From positions 1-64,000 of the forward strand of contig NZ_NHRY01000260.1 of the NCBI RefSeq assembly GCF_002937115.1: DNA of 64,000 bases, given 5' to 3'. Below the pieces are notes generated by a model. That model did not search any database and had not been told where the DNA came from. It saw only the letters and a program-made list of their open reading frames with translations. This document shows, in pieces, positions 18,115 to 27,621 of this stretch. Position 1 is the first letter of the stretch. Every line of letters begins with the position of its first letter. Made by a program: the position numbers and the translations under genes. Origin of the DNA: Rhodopila globiformis. GTDB lineage: Bacteria > Pseudomonadota > Alphaproteobacteria > Acetobacterales > Acetobacteraceae.

Positions 18115-18290
18115 TAGAGCATTTTCCGCTTGCCTGGAACCGGGTTTGCATGCCCGGCCGCGGTCGTGGCGCATTCGCCACCAGCCGATGGATGGTCCCT
18201 TGTGGCGAGGGAGCGAGGTTCTTGCTCTATCGTCATGGCCGGGCGTGTCCCGGCCATCTGCGCTTCGACGGTTGGGGGTGGGAGACGTCG
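18115..18290. repeat. Half copies of two intergenic repeats between uppS and cdsA
   Basis: At 18231-18271 one arm of the type A palindrome is present (TCATGGCCGGGCGTGTCCCG) without the matching second arm. At 18115-18145 is a sequence beginning TAGAGCATTTTCCGCTTGCC, related to the arms of the 44342-44446 element. Both lie within the polycistronic unit, so they are transcribed. Confidence 0.55.
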
Positions 18291-18296
18291 GCGCGG

Positions 18297-19142
18297 CTAC
18301 CCTCTGCTGGTCCCGAACCGGCGGTCGCGCCGGGCGAATTCGGCCAGGGCAGCCTCGAAATGCGGCTGGTCGAAGTCGGGCCACAGCACGTCCAGAAACA
18401 CCAATTCGGCATAGGCCGCCTGCCAGAGCAGGAAATTGGAGAGGCGCTGCTCGCCGGAGGTGCGGATGATCAGGTCCGGATCCGGCATCCCGGCGGTAGC
18501 GAGGAAGCGCTCGAACGTCTCCTCCCCCAGGTCGCCGGCATCGAGACGGCCCGCGCAGACGGCGGCGGCGGCGGCGCGGGCGGCGGCGGCGATCTCGGCG
18601 CGCGCGCCATAGGACAAGGCGATCGTCAGGTTCAGCCGGGTGTTGATGCTGGTGTCGCGCTCGGCCTTTGCCAGGTCGGTCTGGATATCGCGGTCGAAGC
18701 GGGCGCGATCGCCGATGAAGCGCAGGCGGACGCCGTTTTCCTTCAGTTCGACGATCTCGCTCCGCAGGTAGCGGCGCAGCAACCCGGTCAGGTCCATGAT
18801 CTCGCCGGCCGGGCGGCGCCAGTTCTCGCTGCTGAAGGCATAGATGGTCAGCCAGGATACGCCGGCGCGGATTGCCGCCTCCACCGTGCGCCGGACCGCC
18901 CTGGCGCCCTCGCGATGGCCCGCGACGCGCGGCAGGCTGCGGGACTTGGCCCAGCGGCCGTTGCCGTCCATGATGATGGCGACATGGACAGGGAGGACGT
19001 CCGCGGACCCGGCAGCGGCATGAGCCGCCCTGTTGCAGGGGGCTTCGTCCGCTACAATGACGTCCGAGGCGGCAACGCCTGGTGTCGCGACTGTGGACGG
19101 CTGGTCATACGTTTCGATGACCCGCTCGGTGATGACAGGCAT
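18297..19142 (-). CDS. uppS: Undecaprenyl diphosphate synthase UppS
   Basis: UppS condenses isopentenyl diphosphate units onto farnesyl diphosphate in cis, giving the lipid carrier for peptidoglycan and O-antigen. The catalytic block HVAIIMDGNGRWAKSR begins at about residue 53, TIYAFSSENWRRP is at about 98-110, and the C-terminal DLIIRTSGEQRLSNFLLW at about 225-242. Length is 281 against about 250 usually: some 45 residues before the catalytic block look disordered, and no internal ATG could replace the start at 19142. The frr stop lies 18 bases upstream. Confidence 0.94.
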   Translation of the reverse strand: MPVITERVIETYDQPSTVATPGVAASDVIVADEAPCNRAAHAAAGSADVLPVHVAIIMDGNGRWAKSRSLPRVAGHREGARAVRRTVEAAIRAGVSWLTIYAFSSENWRRPAGEIMDLTGLLRRYLRSEIVELKENGVRLRFIGDRARFDRDIQTDLAKAERDTSINTRLNLTIALSYGARAEIAAAARAAAAAVCAGRLDAGDLGEETFERFLATAGMPDPDLIIRTSGEQRLSNFLLWQAAYAELVFLDVLWPDFDQPHFEAALAEFARRDRRFGTSRG

Positions 19143-19160
19143 CCTGTGCCTTGACCTACT

Positions 19161-19730
19161 TTAGACCTGCCTGATGTCCTTTTCCTTATCGGCGAGCGCT
19201 CCGTCCACCTTTTTAATGAATTGGTCGGTCAATTTCTGAACGGCATCGGACCAGTCCTTGGCCAGGTCCTCGCCGATTTCGTGCTTCTTCTCGTGGGTCT
19301 TGATCTGTTCCATGCCGTCACGCCGCACGCTGCGCACCGCGACCTTCGCGCCTTCAGCGTACTTGTGCGCCATCTTGGCCAGTTCCGTGCGCCGTTCCGT
19401 GGTCAGCTGCGGGATCGGCACACGCACGAGCATGCCGTCGGTCGCGGGATTGAGGCCGAGGCCGGCCTCCCGGATCGCCTTCTCGACCGCCGAGACCATC
19501 GACTTGTCCCACACCTGCACGGTCAGCATGCGCGGCTCCGGCACGCCGACGGTGCCGACCTGGTTGAGCGGCATTTCGCTGCCATAGGCATGCACCCGCA
19601 CAGGTTCCAGCAGGCCGGGATGGGCGCGGCCGGCGCGCAGGCCGGCGAATTCCCGTCGCAGCGTCTCCAGTGCGCCGTCCATGCGACGGGTCAGGTCCTG
19701 CTTCAAACTCTCCAGGTCCGCGGTGGCCAT
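19161..19730 (-). CDS. frr: Ribosome recycling factor
   Basis: RRF releases ribosomes from mRNA after termination, together with EF-G. The start at 19730 gives 189 residues and has GGAGGGA seven or eight bases upstream; an earlier in-frame start would reach into pyrH and adds an arginine-rich stretch unlike the family. Features: [24 protein letters not shown] near the N-terminus, the [19 protein letters not shown] segment, and the C-terminal three-helix bundle with [20 protein letters not shown]. It sits 19 bases after the pyrH stop, so both belong to one unit. Confidence 0.96.
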   Translation of the reverse strand: MATADLESLKQDLTRRMDGALETLRREFAGLRAGRAHPGLLEPVRVHAYGSEMPLNQVGTVGVPEPRMLTVQVWDKSMVSAVEKAIREAGLGLNPATDGMLVRVPIPQLTTERRTELAKMAHKYAEGAKVAVRSVRRDGMEQIKTHEKKHEIGEDLAKDWSDAVQKLTDQFIKKVDGALADKEKDIRQV

Positions 19731-19749
19731 GGCGTTCCCTCCGACTTCC

Positions 19750-20472
19750 TCAGTTCTCGATGATCCGGGTGAACGCGCCCTCGCCCCGCATGACCTGCGC
19801 GAAGGCCCCGGGCGCATGAATATTGAAAACGACAATCGGCAAGTGGTTCTCCCGCGCCAGGCTGATCGCCGCGGCGTCCATGACGGCCAGATCGTTGGCC
19901 AGCACGTCGAGATATGTCAGTTGATCGTAGCGAGTGGGATTCACGACCTTGCGCGGATCGGCGGAATACACGCCATCGACCTGCGTGCCCTTCAGCAGGG
20001 CGTCGCACTTCATCTCCGCGGCGCGCAGGGCGGCGGCGGTGTCGGTAGTGAAGAACGGATTGCCGGTGCCGGCGGCGAAGATCACCACCCGGCCCTTCTC
20101 CATGTGCCGCTCGGCACGGCGGCGGATATAGGGCTCGCAGACGCTGGCCATCGGAATGGCCGACTGCACGCGGGTCGCGACCTCCTGCTTTTCCAGGGCT
20201 GACTGCATCGCCAGGGCGTTCATGACGGTTGCCAGCATGCCCATGTAGTCGGCCTGCGCGCGGTCCATCCCGGCCGAGGCGCCGGAAACGCCGCGGAAGA
20301 TATTGCCGCCACCGATGACCACGCAGACCTCCACGCCCATCGCGACGACGGCCTTGATGTCGTGGGCAATGGCCTGGACCGTGTCGGTATCCAGACCGAA
20401 CTCCCGCCGGCCCATCAGGGCCTCACCGGAGAGTTTCAGCAAAACACGCTTGTATATAGCCGGCTGTGTCAA
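19750..20472 (-). CDS. pyrH: Uridylate kinase PyrH
   Basis: PyrH phosphorylates UMP to UDP, feeding UTP/CTP and, through UDP-GlcNAc, cell-wall and lipid A synthesis. The TTG at 20472 is preferred: GGGAGAG lies five or six bases before it and the resulting 240 residues match the family, whereas the ATG at 20508 adds 12 residues and lacks a ribosome-binding sequence. Motifs: [12 protein letters not shown] at the N-terminus, [13 protein letters not shown] at about 53-65, and [17 protein letters not shown] at about 133-150. It lies between tsf and frr in the standard order. Confidence 0.95.
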   Translation of the reverse strand: MTQPAIYKRVLLKLSGEALMGRREFGLDTDTVQAIAHDIKAVVAMGVEVCVVIGGGNIFRGVSGASAGMDRAQADYMGMLATVMNALAMQSALEKQEVATRVQSAIPMASVCEPYIRRRAERHMEKGRVVIFAAGTGNPFFTTDTAAALRAAEMKCDALLKGTQVDGVYSADPRKVVNPTRYDQLTYLDVLANDLAVMDAAAISLARENHLPIVVFNIHAPGAFAQVMRGEGAFTRIIEN

Positions 20473-20665
20473 GCGACTCTCCCGGACCTCAAATAAGAAG
20501 CGGCGCATGGATAACGGCCCTGGTCAGAACGCCGTTATACAAGGGATATTTCAGGCCGCCAGCATGGGCGGCGAATCGTGGCCGCCGTGCGACCACGATT
20601 CTGTCGATGGGATATTAATGACAGGAACCGCACCGAACAAGCGGCACCCGGCCAATACCCTGTGT

Positions 20666-21574
20666 TCAGACACCGGCGGTCGCGGCGACCTCGGCGGCGA
20701 AGTCATCCTTCGGCTTTTCGATGCCTTCGCCCAGCGCGAAGCGCACGAACCCGGTCAGGGTCACGCCCGCCTTCTTCGCCACCGTGCGCACCCGGCTTTC
20801 GCCGTCATGCACCCAGATCTGCTCCAGCAGCACCACTTCCTCGTAGTACTTGCGGATGCGGCCTTCGACCATCTTCTCGATGATGGCCTCGGGCTTGCCG
20901 GAGGCGCGGGCCTGCTCGGTCAGCACCGCGCGCTCGCGTTCCAGCGCCGCCGGATCGACCGCGTCGATGTCCAGCGCCTCGGGCCGGGCGGCGGCGACGT
21001 GCATGCCGACCTGGCGGCCGAGGGTCTCCAGCGCGGTCAGCTCAGCGTCGGCTTCCACCGCGGCGAGCACACCGATCTTGCCCAGGCCGGGCTTCAGCGC
21101 CTGGTGCATGTAGGTGGCGACGACGCCCTTCGGCACGGTCAGCACCGCGGCGCGGCGGATCGTCATGTTCTCGCCGATGGTGGCAACCAGATGCGTCAAC
21201 TGCTCGGCCACCGTACGGCCGGTGTCGCCATACGGGGCGGCATTGATCGCGTCCAGGCTGTCGCCGATGGCCAGGGCGACCTGCGCCACCGCCGCGACGA
21301 ATTCCTGGAAGGTCTCGTTGCGGGCGACGAAGTCGGTCTCGGCGTTGACCTCGACCACCGCGGCCTTCAGCGGGGCGGAGGCGACGCCGACCAAGCCCTC
21401 GGCGGCGATGCGGCCGGACTTCTTGGCGGCGGCGGCGAGGCCCTTCTTGCGCAGCCAGTCAACCGCGGACTCGATGTCGCCATCGGTCTCGGTCAGCGCC
21501 TTCTTGCAATCCATCATGCCTGCGCCGGTCTTGTCGCGCAGGTCTTTCACCAGGGCGGCGGTAATCGCGGCCAT
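20666..21574 (-). CDS. tsf: Elongation factor Ts
   Basis: EF-Ts exchanges GDP for GTP on EF-Tu. The ATG at 21574, with AGGAGAG about nine bases upstream, gives 302 residues. The N-terminal UBA-like domain carries [20 protein letters not shown], and the core begins with [16 protein letters not shown] (about residues 75-90), the EF-Tu contact region. A longer in-frame start (21667) would run into rpsB and is rejected. rpsB ends 28 bases upstream; pyrH begins about 190 bases downstream. Confidence 0.96.
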   Translation of the reverse strand: MAAITAALVKDLRDKTGAGMMDCKKALTETDGDIESAVDWLRKKGLAAAAKKSGRIAAEGLVGVASAPLKAAVVEVNAETDFVARNETFQEFVAAVAQVALAIGDSLDAINAAPYGDTGRTVAEQLTHLVATIGENMTIRRAAVLTVPKGVVATYMHQALKPGLGKIGVLAAVEADAELTALETLGRQVGMHVAAARPEALDIDAVDPAALERERAVLTEQARASGKPEAIIEKMVEGRIRKYYEEVVLLEQIWVHDGESRVRTVAKKAGVTLTGFVRFALGEGIEKPKDDFAAEVAATAGV

Positions 21575-21602
21575 TGTGTATGCTCTCCTGAAAAAACTTG
21601 GC

Positions 21603-22385
21603 TCAGGCGCTGGCCTGGGCGGACTCGGCTTCCGTATCCGCGATAATTTCGACCGGCAGGTCCTCACGCGCGCCGATATCGATGCCGGTGGTGGCCATCT
21701 CGGCCGAGATGCCGTCCAGCACCGCGCCGGAAACCAGGTCGCAATACAGCGTGATCGCGCGGATCGCGTCGTCGTTGCCCGGGATCGGGAAGGTCACGCC
21801 GGAGGGGTCGGAGTTGCTGTCCAGCACCGCCACCACCGGGATGTGCAGCTTGTTGGCTTCCTCGACCGCCAGCTTCTCCTTGTTGGTGTCGATCACGAAC
21901 AGGATGTCCGGCAGGCCGCCCATGTCCTTGATGCCGCCCAGCGCGCGCTCCAGCTTGTCCTTGTCGCGGGTGATGTCCAGGACTTCCTTCTTGGTCAGAC
22001 CCTGGGTGTCGCCGCCGAGCAGATCCTCGATCTGGCGCAGGCGCTTGATCGAGCCGGTGATGGTCTTCCAGTTGGTCAGCGTGCCGCCGAGCCAGCGGTG
22101 ATTAATATAGTACTGGCCGCAGCGCCGGGCGGCGTCGGCGACATGCTCGGCCGCGGCGCGCTTGGTGCCGACGAACAGCACGCGGCCGCCGGCAGCGGTG
22201 ACGTCGCGGATGGCGCGCAGGGCACGGTCCAGCATCGGCACGGACTGCTGCAGGTCGATGATGTGCACGCCGTTGCGGGTGCCATACAGGAACGGCGCCA
22301 TGCGCGGGTTCCAGCGGCGGGTGTGGTGGCCAAAGTGGACGCCGGCTTCGAGAAGCTGGCGGAGGGTGAATTCAGGGATCGCCAT
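21603..22385 (-). CDS. rpsB: 30S ribosomal protein S2
   Basis: S2 joins the small ribosomal subunit late in its assembly. The 260 residues carry [22 protein letters not shown] at the N-terminus, [18 protein letters not shown] at about 70-87, the [13 protein letters not shown] signature, and [19 protein letters not shown] at about 160-178. AGGAAAG lies about seven bases before the ATG. It is the first gene of the translation/envelope cluster, so its promoter should be between 22386 and about 22560; S2 often represses its own mRNA, but I could not recognise a leader structure. Confidence 0.97.
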   Translation of the reverse strand: MAIPEFTLRQLLEAGVHFGHHTRRWNPRMAPFLYGTRNGVHIIDLQQSVPMLDRALRAIRDVTAAGGRVLFVGTKRAAAEHVADAARRCGQYYINHRWLGGTLTNWKTITGSIKRLRQIEDLLGGDTQGLTKKEVLDITRDKDKLERALGGIKDMGGLPDILFVIDTNKEKLAVEEANKLHIPVVAVLDSNSDPSGVTFPIPGNDDAIRAITLYCDLVSGAVLDGISAEMATTGIDIGAREDLPVEIIADTEAESAQASA

Positions 22386-23014
22386 GATCGCGGGTCTTTC
22401 CTGTCGTCCGGTTGCTGCCTCCGCGGGGGTTGCCGATTGGGCACCGGACCCGGGGCCGTCGCCGGCCGGGAAAGGCTCCCCGCGTGTGAATTACCGGCAG
22501 ACGGGTGGGTCCCGCTGCCGGCGGGGCGGATATGGCGGATTGGGCGCGGGATTGCAAGCTGCGCGTCTGGTGGGGGGATGTTGGAGGGGCGCCATCGCCG
22601 TCGAGCCACAACAGACGGAAGGTCGGTGATAATCGCTGTCAATTCCCGTGCAGCCTGGACCACTGGCGCCCTGGAACCGGGTTCTGGGCGCATAAACGCA
22701 CTGGATGACCACGCCCGGAAAAGTGCGCGGCCGGGGGTTATCGGCCAGGCCCGCGATGCGATCCGACAGGCATTGAGGTACGGCAGGCGGCGGAGAACCC
22801 GGGATGCGCCGGATGGTACTCGGCTGATATCTCCCCACCTGCTTTGCAGCGTGTTCGTTTTTTGTTCCGCAGATCGCCGTGTGTGGTCCAGCGGCGGCCC
22901 GTGGCAAACCTGGCTGTACGGTGGTTCAGGTCGCGGATTCGGGGGCGGAGTTTGTTTCTTATTGGAAATTTCCTGACCTTGCGGGCATCGTCGAGCTGCG
23001 GTTGCGCGGCTCCT
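22386..23014. other. Divergent interval upstream of rpsB
   Basis: About 630 bases without a convincing gene. Open frames on both strands are low in known motifs and lack ribosome-binding sequences. It should hold the rpsB-tsf promoter and leader. Confidence 0.45.
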
Positions 23015-23440
23015 GTTCAACGCCCAAATGTTGGAACCTTCCCTCGAGCATGATGTGGTGGCTCGGCAGATTGTCGATGCGGCCTTTGCCGTTCACAGCG
23101 TGCTGGGGCCAGGCTTGCTCGAAGCGGTGTATGAGCAATGCCTTGCGTATGAGCTGGAGACGCGTGAAATCCCGTTTCGGCGGCAGGTCGTGCTGCCAAT
23201 CTGTTATCGCGGCCGGCGGATTGATGCCGGTTTCCGGATGGACATGGTCGTCTGCGAACTGGTCGTGGTCGAGATCAAGGCGGTGGAACGCCTTCTGCCG
23301 ATCCACGAGGCGCAGTTGGCGACTTACCTGAGGTTGTCGCGGCTTCAGCTTAGATTGCTGATCAACTTCAACGTTATCCTGATCAAACAAGGCATCAGGC
23401 GGCGGATCAACAACGGCTGACCCGACGTCCTGGCGTTTGA
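23015..23440. repeat. Inverted-repeat-bounded cassette around the GxxExxY gene
   Basis: The left edge GTTCAACGCCCAAATG (23015-23030) and the right edge CGTCCTGGCGTTTGA (23426-23440) are imperfect inverse copies of the words AACGCCAAGA / TCTTGGCGTT that bound the two units downstream. The GxxExxY gene fills the space between them almost exactly. Confidence 0.55.
23028..23420 (+). CDS. GxxExxY family protein (PDDEXK-like)
   Basis: A 130-residue protein of the GxxExxY family, named from the motif GLLEAVYEQCLAYEL (about residues 28-42). A nuclease-like core follows: FRRQVVLPICYRGRRID, then FRMDMVVCELVVVEIKAVE (about 69-87), whose D...ExK pattern resembles a PDDEXK active site. Family members are common, often in several copies per genome, and no function is established. 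The ATG at 23028 lies inside the left repeat and has only a weak upstream purine run; an in-frame start further in is possible. The gene is flanked on both sides by inverted repeats shared with gene-less neighbours, which hints at mobility of the cassette. Confidence 0.85.
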   Translation: MLEPSLEHDVVARQIVDAAFAVHSVLGPGLLEAVYEQCLAYELETREIPFRRQVVLPICYRGRRIDAGFRMDMVVCELVVVEIKAVERLLPIHEAQLATYLRLSRLQLRLLINFNVILIKQGIRRRINNG

Positions 23441-23508
23441 TCGGTGCTCTCCACCCCACGGACCACCGGCAGGGGGCATCGGTCACCGCCTGGTGCCCCT
23501 GCACCGTT

Positions 23509-23870
23509 CCTGTTCAACGCCAAGATACCGGGGGACCATTCGCCGTCCCGCCGCGCGGCTGCCTGTCATGCTCTCGATCGCGGCACGTGGCGGCTTGATG
23601 GCCATGAATTTGGCGTCTTGGCGTTTCCTCGGCAGAACCGACCGCACGGACCGCCGGTGGTGCGCACCTGTCACCGCCAGGAGCGGCTGGGCGGTTCCTG
23701 TTCAACGCCAAGATACCGGGGATCATTCGCCGTCCCGCCGCGCGGCCGCATGTCATGCCCTTGATTGCAGCACGCGGCGGCCTGATGGCCATGAATTTGG
23801 CGTCTTGGCGTTTATCGGTGGAACCGGCGGCACCGCTGCAGCAGCGGCTGGGGCGCCATGTGCCAGCACC
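23509..23870. repeat. Two tandem 188-bp units with inverted-repeat ends
   Basis: Unit 1 (about 23509-23696) and unit 2 (about 23697-23870) start with CCTGTTCAACGCCAAGATAC and share the following 45 bases nearly exactly. Each has an inner right end AATTTGGCGTCTTGGCGTT (23607-23625; 23793-23811), the inverse of the left end. Neither carries a gene. They follow the GxxExxY cassette directly, and the repeat accounts for most of the 620 gene-free bases here. Confidence 0.75.
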
Positions 23871-24041
23871 GACCTGGTGCGCTGAGCAGAACAGCCACCG
23901 GCTGTGCGAACTCGGCGGCGATTGGCCGATGCCGCTCACCGTGAGCGTGCCCTGTGCCCCGCCCGCCAACCAACAATTATCATGGCGGGCGTCCGCCGCC
24001 GCACGTCAGAGTGCCGCCGCAACCTGTCCGAGGCACCCGCC

Positions 24042-24563
24042 ATGCCCCCTTCCGCCCTGCATCAGGCCCTGTTGGCGGCGCTCGACGACGAATACAAATC
24101 ACGCGCGATCTACCGCGTTGTGATCGACACGTTCGGCCCCGTGCAGCCGTTCTCCGGCATCATCCGTTCGGAGCAGCGGCACATCGATGCCCTGCGGTCG
24201 CTGCTCGCCGCGCGCAACCTGCCGGTCATCAGCGATCCCTACGCGGCCGGCCTGCCGGCGCCGGCGACGCTGCTGGAAGCCTGCGAAGCCGGCGTCGCAG
24301 CCGAACTGGAGAATGTCTCCCTGTATGACCGGCTGATCGCCGATGCCGCGGGCGACGAGGAGGTGCTGTTCGTCTTCCGCGCCCTGCAGCGCGCCTCGCA
24401 GGAATGCCACCTGCCGAGCTTCCGCCGCCACCTGCCCGGCGGGCAGGCCGAACCCTGCCGCGGTGACCGGTACGGGCGGAAAGGCCTCTGCTGCCGTGCC
24501 CCGGACTACGGCGGCCGCTGCCGCTTGCATGACATTTGTCATGGCAGGCTTCCATTACAATAA
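24042..24563 (+). CDS. Ferritin-like protein, DUF2202-type
   Basis: A 173-residue four-helix-bundle protein resembling the DUF2202 ferritin-like group. Metal-ligand candidates lie at family positions: LDDEYKSRAIY (about residues 14-24), IIRSEQRHIDAL (ExxH, about 39-50), AAELENVSLYDRL (about 83-95) and RASQECHLPSF. The last third (after HLPGG) is Arg/Cys-rich and unlike the family, so the true domain may end near residue 135. The ATG at 24042 has only a weak GAGG upstream. It precedes cydA by 58 bases in the same direction. Reported members bind iron, and a link to oxygen or iron handling beside the bd oxidase is an inference. Confidence 0.7.
   Translation: MPPSALHQALLAALDDEYKSRAIYRVVIDTFGPVQPFSGIIRSEQRHIDALRSLLAARNLPVISDPYAAGLPAPATLLEACEAGVAAELENVSLYDRLIADAAGDEEVLFVFRALQRASQECHLPSFRRHLPGGQAEPCRGDRYGRKGLCCRAPDYGGRCRLHDICHGRLPLQ
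24527..24543. promoter_or_regulatory. Perfect 16-bp palindrome upstream of cydA
   Basis: CATGACATTTGTCATG (24528-24543) is self-complementary and lies about 80 bases before the cydA start, inside the 3' end of the ferritin-like gene. Its AT-rich centre stands out in this GC-rich region. It does not match the FNR consensus, so another dimeric regulator would be needed. Confidence 0.35.
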
Positions 24564-24621
24564 AGTACCTATCACTTCCGCCGGCGACACCCGAGCCGCT
24601 GGCCTGCTCGATGGAGGGCGC

Positions 24622-26211
24622 ATGATAGACCCAACCTTCGTGGCGTTGTCGCGGACGCAGTTCGCCGCGACGGCGCTCTACCACTTCCTGTTCGTCCCGC
24701 TCACGCTCGGCCTTTCCTGGATCCTGGTGATCATGGAATCCGCCTACGTGATGACGGGCAACACCATCTACCGCGACATGACGCGGTTCTGGGGCAAGCT
24801 GTTCGGCATCAACTTCGCCCTCGGCGTCACCACCGGCCTGACCATGGAGTTCGAGTTCGGCACCAACTGGGCCTACTATTCCCACTACGTCGGCGACGTG
24901 TTCGGCGCGCCGCTCGCCATCGAAGGACTGATGGCGTTCTTCCTGGAATCCACCTTCATCGGCCTGTTCTTCCTGGGCTGGGAGCGATTGAGCGCCCGGC
25001 AACACCTGGTGGTGACGTTCTTCACCGCGCTGGGCTCGAACCTGTCGGCGCTGTGGATCCTGGTCGCCAACGGCTGGATGCAGCATCCCGTCGGCTCCAG
25101 CTTCTCGCCTACCACGATGCGCATGGAGATGAACAGTTTCTACGACGTGCTGTTCAACCCGGTGGCGCAGGTCAAGTTCGTGCATACCGTCGCGGCGGGC
25201 TACGTGACGGCGTCGATGTTCGTGCTGGCCATCAGCGCGTACTATATGCTGAAGGGCCGCGACATGGGGTTCGCCAAGCGCTCCTTCGCCATCGCCGCCG
25301 GCTTCGGCTTCGCGGCGGCGCTGTCGGTCATCGTGCTGGGGGACGAAAGCGGCTACACGCTGGGCGACGTGCAGAAGGACAAGCTGGCGGCGATCGAGGC
25401 CGAATACGACACGGCCCCGGCCCCGGCCCCGTTCACGATCTTCGGCATCCCCAATGACAAGACCCTCACCACCGAGGATGCGATACGCGTGCCGGGCGTC
25501 CTCGGCCTGATCGCCACCCGCTCGCTCAACGGCGAGGTGGAAGGGCTGAAGGACCTGATGAAGGACCATGAGGCGCGCATCCGCTCCGGCATGATCGCCT
25601 ATGACGCCCTGCAGCACCTGCGCCACGGCGACCATTTGCAGGCGACCGAGGACGCCTTCAACGCCCACAAGGCAGACCTGGGCTACGGGCTGCTGCTGAA
25701 GCGCTATAGCGACAACGTCGTCGATGCCACGCCCGAGCAGATCGACGCCGCCGTGCATGACTCGATCCCGCCGGTGGCGCCGCTGTTCTGGGGCTTTCGC
25801 ATCATGGTCGGGCTCGGCTTCCTGATGCTGCTGCTGATCGGCTCCTCGCTGTTCTTCAGCGCCCGGCACACCATCCAGAACCATCGCTGGCTGCTGCGGG
25901 TCTTGATCCTCTGCCTGCCGGCGCCGTGGCTGGCCTGCGAGGCTGGCTGGCTCGTCGCTGAACTCGGGCGCCAGCCCTGGGCCATCGGCGGCGTGCTGCC
26001 GACGTTCCTGGCGACCTCCAGCCTGACCACCGCGGACCTGGCCTTCAGCCTGACCGGCTTCATCGGCTTCTACACCTTCCTGCTGGTGATCGAGATGTTC
26101 CTGATGGTGCGGTTCGCGAAGATGGGCCCGGCGTCGCTCGGCACCGGCCGCTACCATGGTGAAACGTCCAGGCCCGTTGCCGCGCCGGCTGCAACCGCGC
26201 TGGCCGACTAG
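24622..26211 (+). CDS. cydA: Cytochrome bd ubiquinol oxidase subunit I
   Basis: CydA carries hemes b558, b595 and d and the quinol site of the high-affinity bd oxidase. The ATG at 24622 has GGAGGGC upstream and gives 529 residues (E. coli CydA has 522). Visible: N-terminal LSRTQFAATALYHFLFVP with the conserved His (about residue 19), NFALGVTTGLTMEFEFGTNW, the region with LESTFIGLFFLGW, and the quinol-binding GDESGYTLGDVQKDKLAAIE (about 254-273), which is followed by a long periplasmic Q-loop as in E. coli. A longer open frame upstream belongs to the ferritin-like gene region. cydB follows after 15 bases. Confidence 0.97.
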   Translation: MIDPTFVALSRTQFAATALYHFLFVPLTLGLSWILVIMESAYVMTGNTIYRDMTRFWGKLFGINFALGVTTGLTMEFEFGTNWAYYSHYVGDVFGAPLAIEGLMAFFLESTFIGLFFLGWERLSARQHLVVTFFTALGSNLSALWILVANGWMQHPVGSSFSPTTMRMEMNSFYDVLFNPVAQVKFVHTVAAGYVTASMFVLAISAYYMLKGRDMGFAKRSFAIAAGFGFAAALSVIVLGDESGYTLGDVQKDKLAAIEAEYDTAPAPAPFTIFGIPNDKTLTTEDAIRVPGVLGLIATRSLNGEVEGLKDLMKDHEARIRSGMIAYDALQHLRHGDHLQATEDAFNAHKADLGYGLLLKRYSDNVVDATPEQIDAAVHDSIPPVAPLFWGFRIMVGLGFLMLLLIGSSLFFSARHTIQNHRWLLRVLILCLPAPWLACEAGWLVAELGRQPWAIGGVLPTFLATSSLTTADLAFSLTGFIGFYTFLLVIEMFLMVRFAKMGPASLGTGRYHGETSRPVAAPAATALAD

Positions 26212-26226
26212 GCGGAGTACGCACAG

Positions 26227-27378
26227 ATGCTCGACTATGAAACGCTGAAATTCATCTGGTGGGTGCTGGTCGGCACGCTGCTGATCGGCTTCGCCATCAC
26301 CGACGGCATGGACATGGGCGTCGGCGTGCTGCTGCCGTTCCTCGGCAAGAATGACATGGACCGGCGGGTGATCATCAACACCGTCGGCCCGCACTGGGAC
26401 GGCAACCAGGTGTGGCTGATCACCGCCGGCGGCGCCATCTTCGCCGCTTGGCCGGCCGTGTATGCCGCCTCGTTCTCCGGCTTCTACATGGCGATGCTGC
26501 TGGTGCTGTTCGCCCTGTTCTTCCGCCCGGTCGGCTTCGACTACCGGTCCAAGATCGAGGATCCACGCTGGCGCAACGCCTGGGACTGGGGGCTGTTCGT
26601 CGCCGGCCTGGTGCCTGCGCTGATATTCGGCGTGGCGTTCGGCAACCTGCTGCAAGGCGTGCCCTTCCACCTGGATGACATGCTGCGGCCGCACTACCAG
26701 GGCACGCTGCTGTTCGCCCTGGTGCCGCTGCTGAACCCGTTCGCCCTGGTGGCCGGCCTGATCAGCCTGGCGATGCTGGCGCTGCACGGCGCGACCTGGC
26801 TGCAACTGCGCACCGAGCGGCCGCTGTCGGAACGCGCCCGGGCCGCGGCTCTGCGGCTGGGGCCGGTCATCACCCTGCTGTTCGCGCTGGCCGGGCTGTG
26901 GGTGGCGTTCGGCATGGACGGCTACCAGATCGTCTCGGGCCCGCCGCACGGCGCGCTGCCGGATCCGCTGGCCAAGGAAGTGGTGCTGCGGCACGGCGCC
27001 TGGCTGGCGATCTATCACCAGATCCCGAAGGCGATGGCGGTGCCGGCCCTGGGGCTGGCGATGCCGCTGCTGACGGCGCTGCTGGCCGCGGTGCGCCTGC
27101 CGGGGCTGGGGTTCATCACCAGCGCCCTGGGCATGACCGGCATCATCGGCACGGCGGGGCTGTCGATGTTCCCGTTCATCATGCCGTCCAGCACCGATCC
27201 CAACTCCAGCCTGACGGTGTGGGATGCGACATCGAGCCACCTGACGCTGACGGTGATGTTCTGGGCGGTGGTGATCTTCCTGCCATGCGTCCTGACCTAC
27301 ACCGTGTGGTGCTACGTCCGCATGTGGGGGAAGGTCACGGCGCAGGCGATCGCGGCGAACAGCCATACCGCTTACTGA
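26227..27378 (+). CDS. cydB: Cytochrome bd ubiquinol oxidase subunit II
   Basis: CydB pairs with CydA in the inner membrane. The 383 residues match the family and form about nine membrane segments. The N-terminus IWWVLVGTLLIGFAITDGMD contains the conserved GFAITDGMD motif (about residues 17-28), followed by RRVIINTVGPHWDGNQVWLI (about 47-66), the strongest family signature. The C-terminal WDATSSHLTLTVMFW is also typical. It lies between cydA and cydX, with 12 bases to the latter. Confidence 0.97.
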   Translation: MLDYETLKFIWWVLVGTLLIGFAITDGMDMGVGVLLPFLGKNDMDRRVIINTVGPHWDGNQVWLITAGGAIFAAWPAVYAASFSGFYMAMLLVLFALFFRPVGFDYRSKIEDPRWRNAWDWGLFVAGLVPALIFGVAFGNLLQGVPFHLDDMLRPHYQGTLLFALVPLLNPFALVAGLISLAMLALHGATWLQLRTERPLSERARAAALRLGPVITLLFALAGLWVAFGMDGYQIVSGPPHGALPDPLAKEVVLRHGAWLAIYHQIPKAMAVPALGLAMPLLTALLAAVRLPGLGFITSALGMTGIIGTAGLSMFPFIMPSSTDPNSSLTVWDATSSHLTLTVMFWAVVIFLPCVLTYTVWCYVRMWGKVTAQAIAANSHTAY

Positions 27379-27390
27379 AGGAGACGAACC

Positions 27391-27501
27391 ATGTGGTATT
27401 TCAGTTGGATCCTCGGACTGACCGCCGCGCTGTCGATCGGGTTGATCAACGCGCTGTGGTATGAGGCGACGCGGGCCTTCAACCCCGGCGACTCGGACTG
27501 A
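27391..27501 (+). CDS. cydX: Cytochrome bd oxidase small subunit CydX
   Basis: A 36-residue single-pass membrane protein, MWYFSWILGLTAALSIGLIN followed by ALWYEATRAFNPGDSD. The N-terminal MWYFSWILG and the position 12 bases after cydB identify it as CydX/YbgT, which stabilises the heme site of the bd oxidase. GAAGGAGA lies about six bases before the ATG. It is easily missed because of its length. Confidence 0.93.
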   Translation: MWYFSWILGLTAALSIGLINALWYEATRAFNPGDSD

Positions 27502-27621
27502 GCGTTTGCGCCGTTGCGACCCACCGGCCGCAGCGGCGCAAAGCCATTATTGCACAGAAATTTCCAGTTTTTTGACTCAGCACGGACCGCACGAGACATG
27601 CTCCGGAACGCCCCCATCGGC

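Noticed and set aside
23509..23870. Tandem repeats considered as a CRISPR array
   Set aside because: Units are 188 bp with similar interiors, only two copies, and no cas genes are present.
24229..27366. Very long open frame (over 1000 codons) on the minus strand opposite cydA and cydB
   Set aside because: It is a shadow of the GC-rich cydAB genes: composition is His/Gln/Arg/Gly-rich with no domain, whereas the plus strand encodes complete CydA, CydB and CydX.
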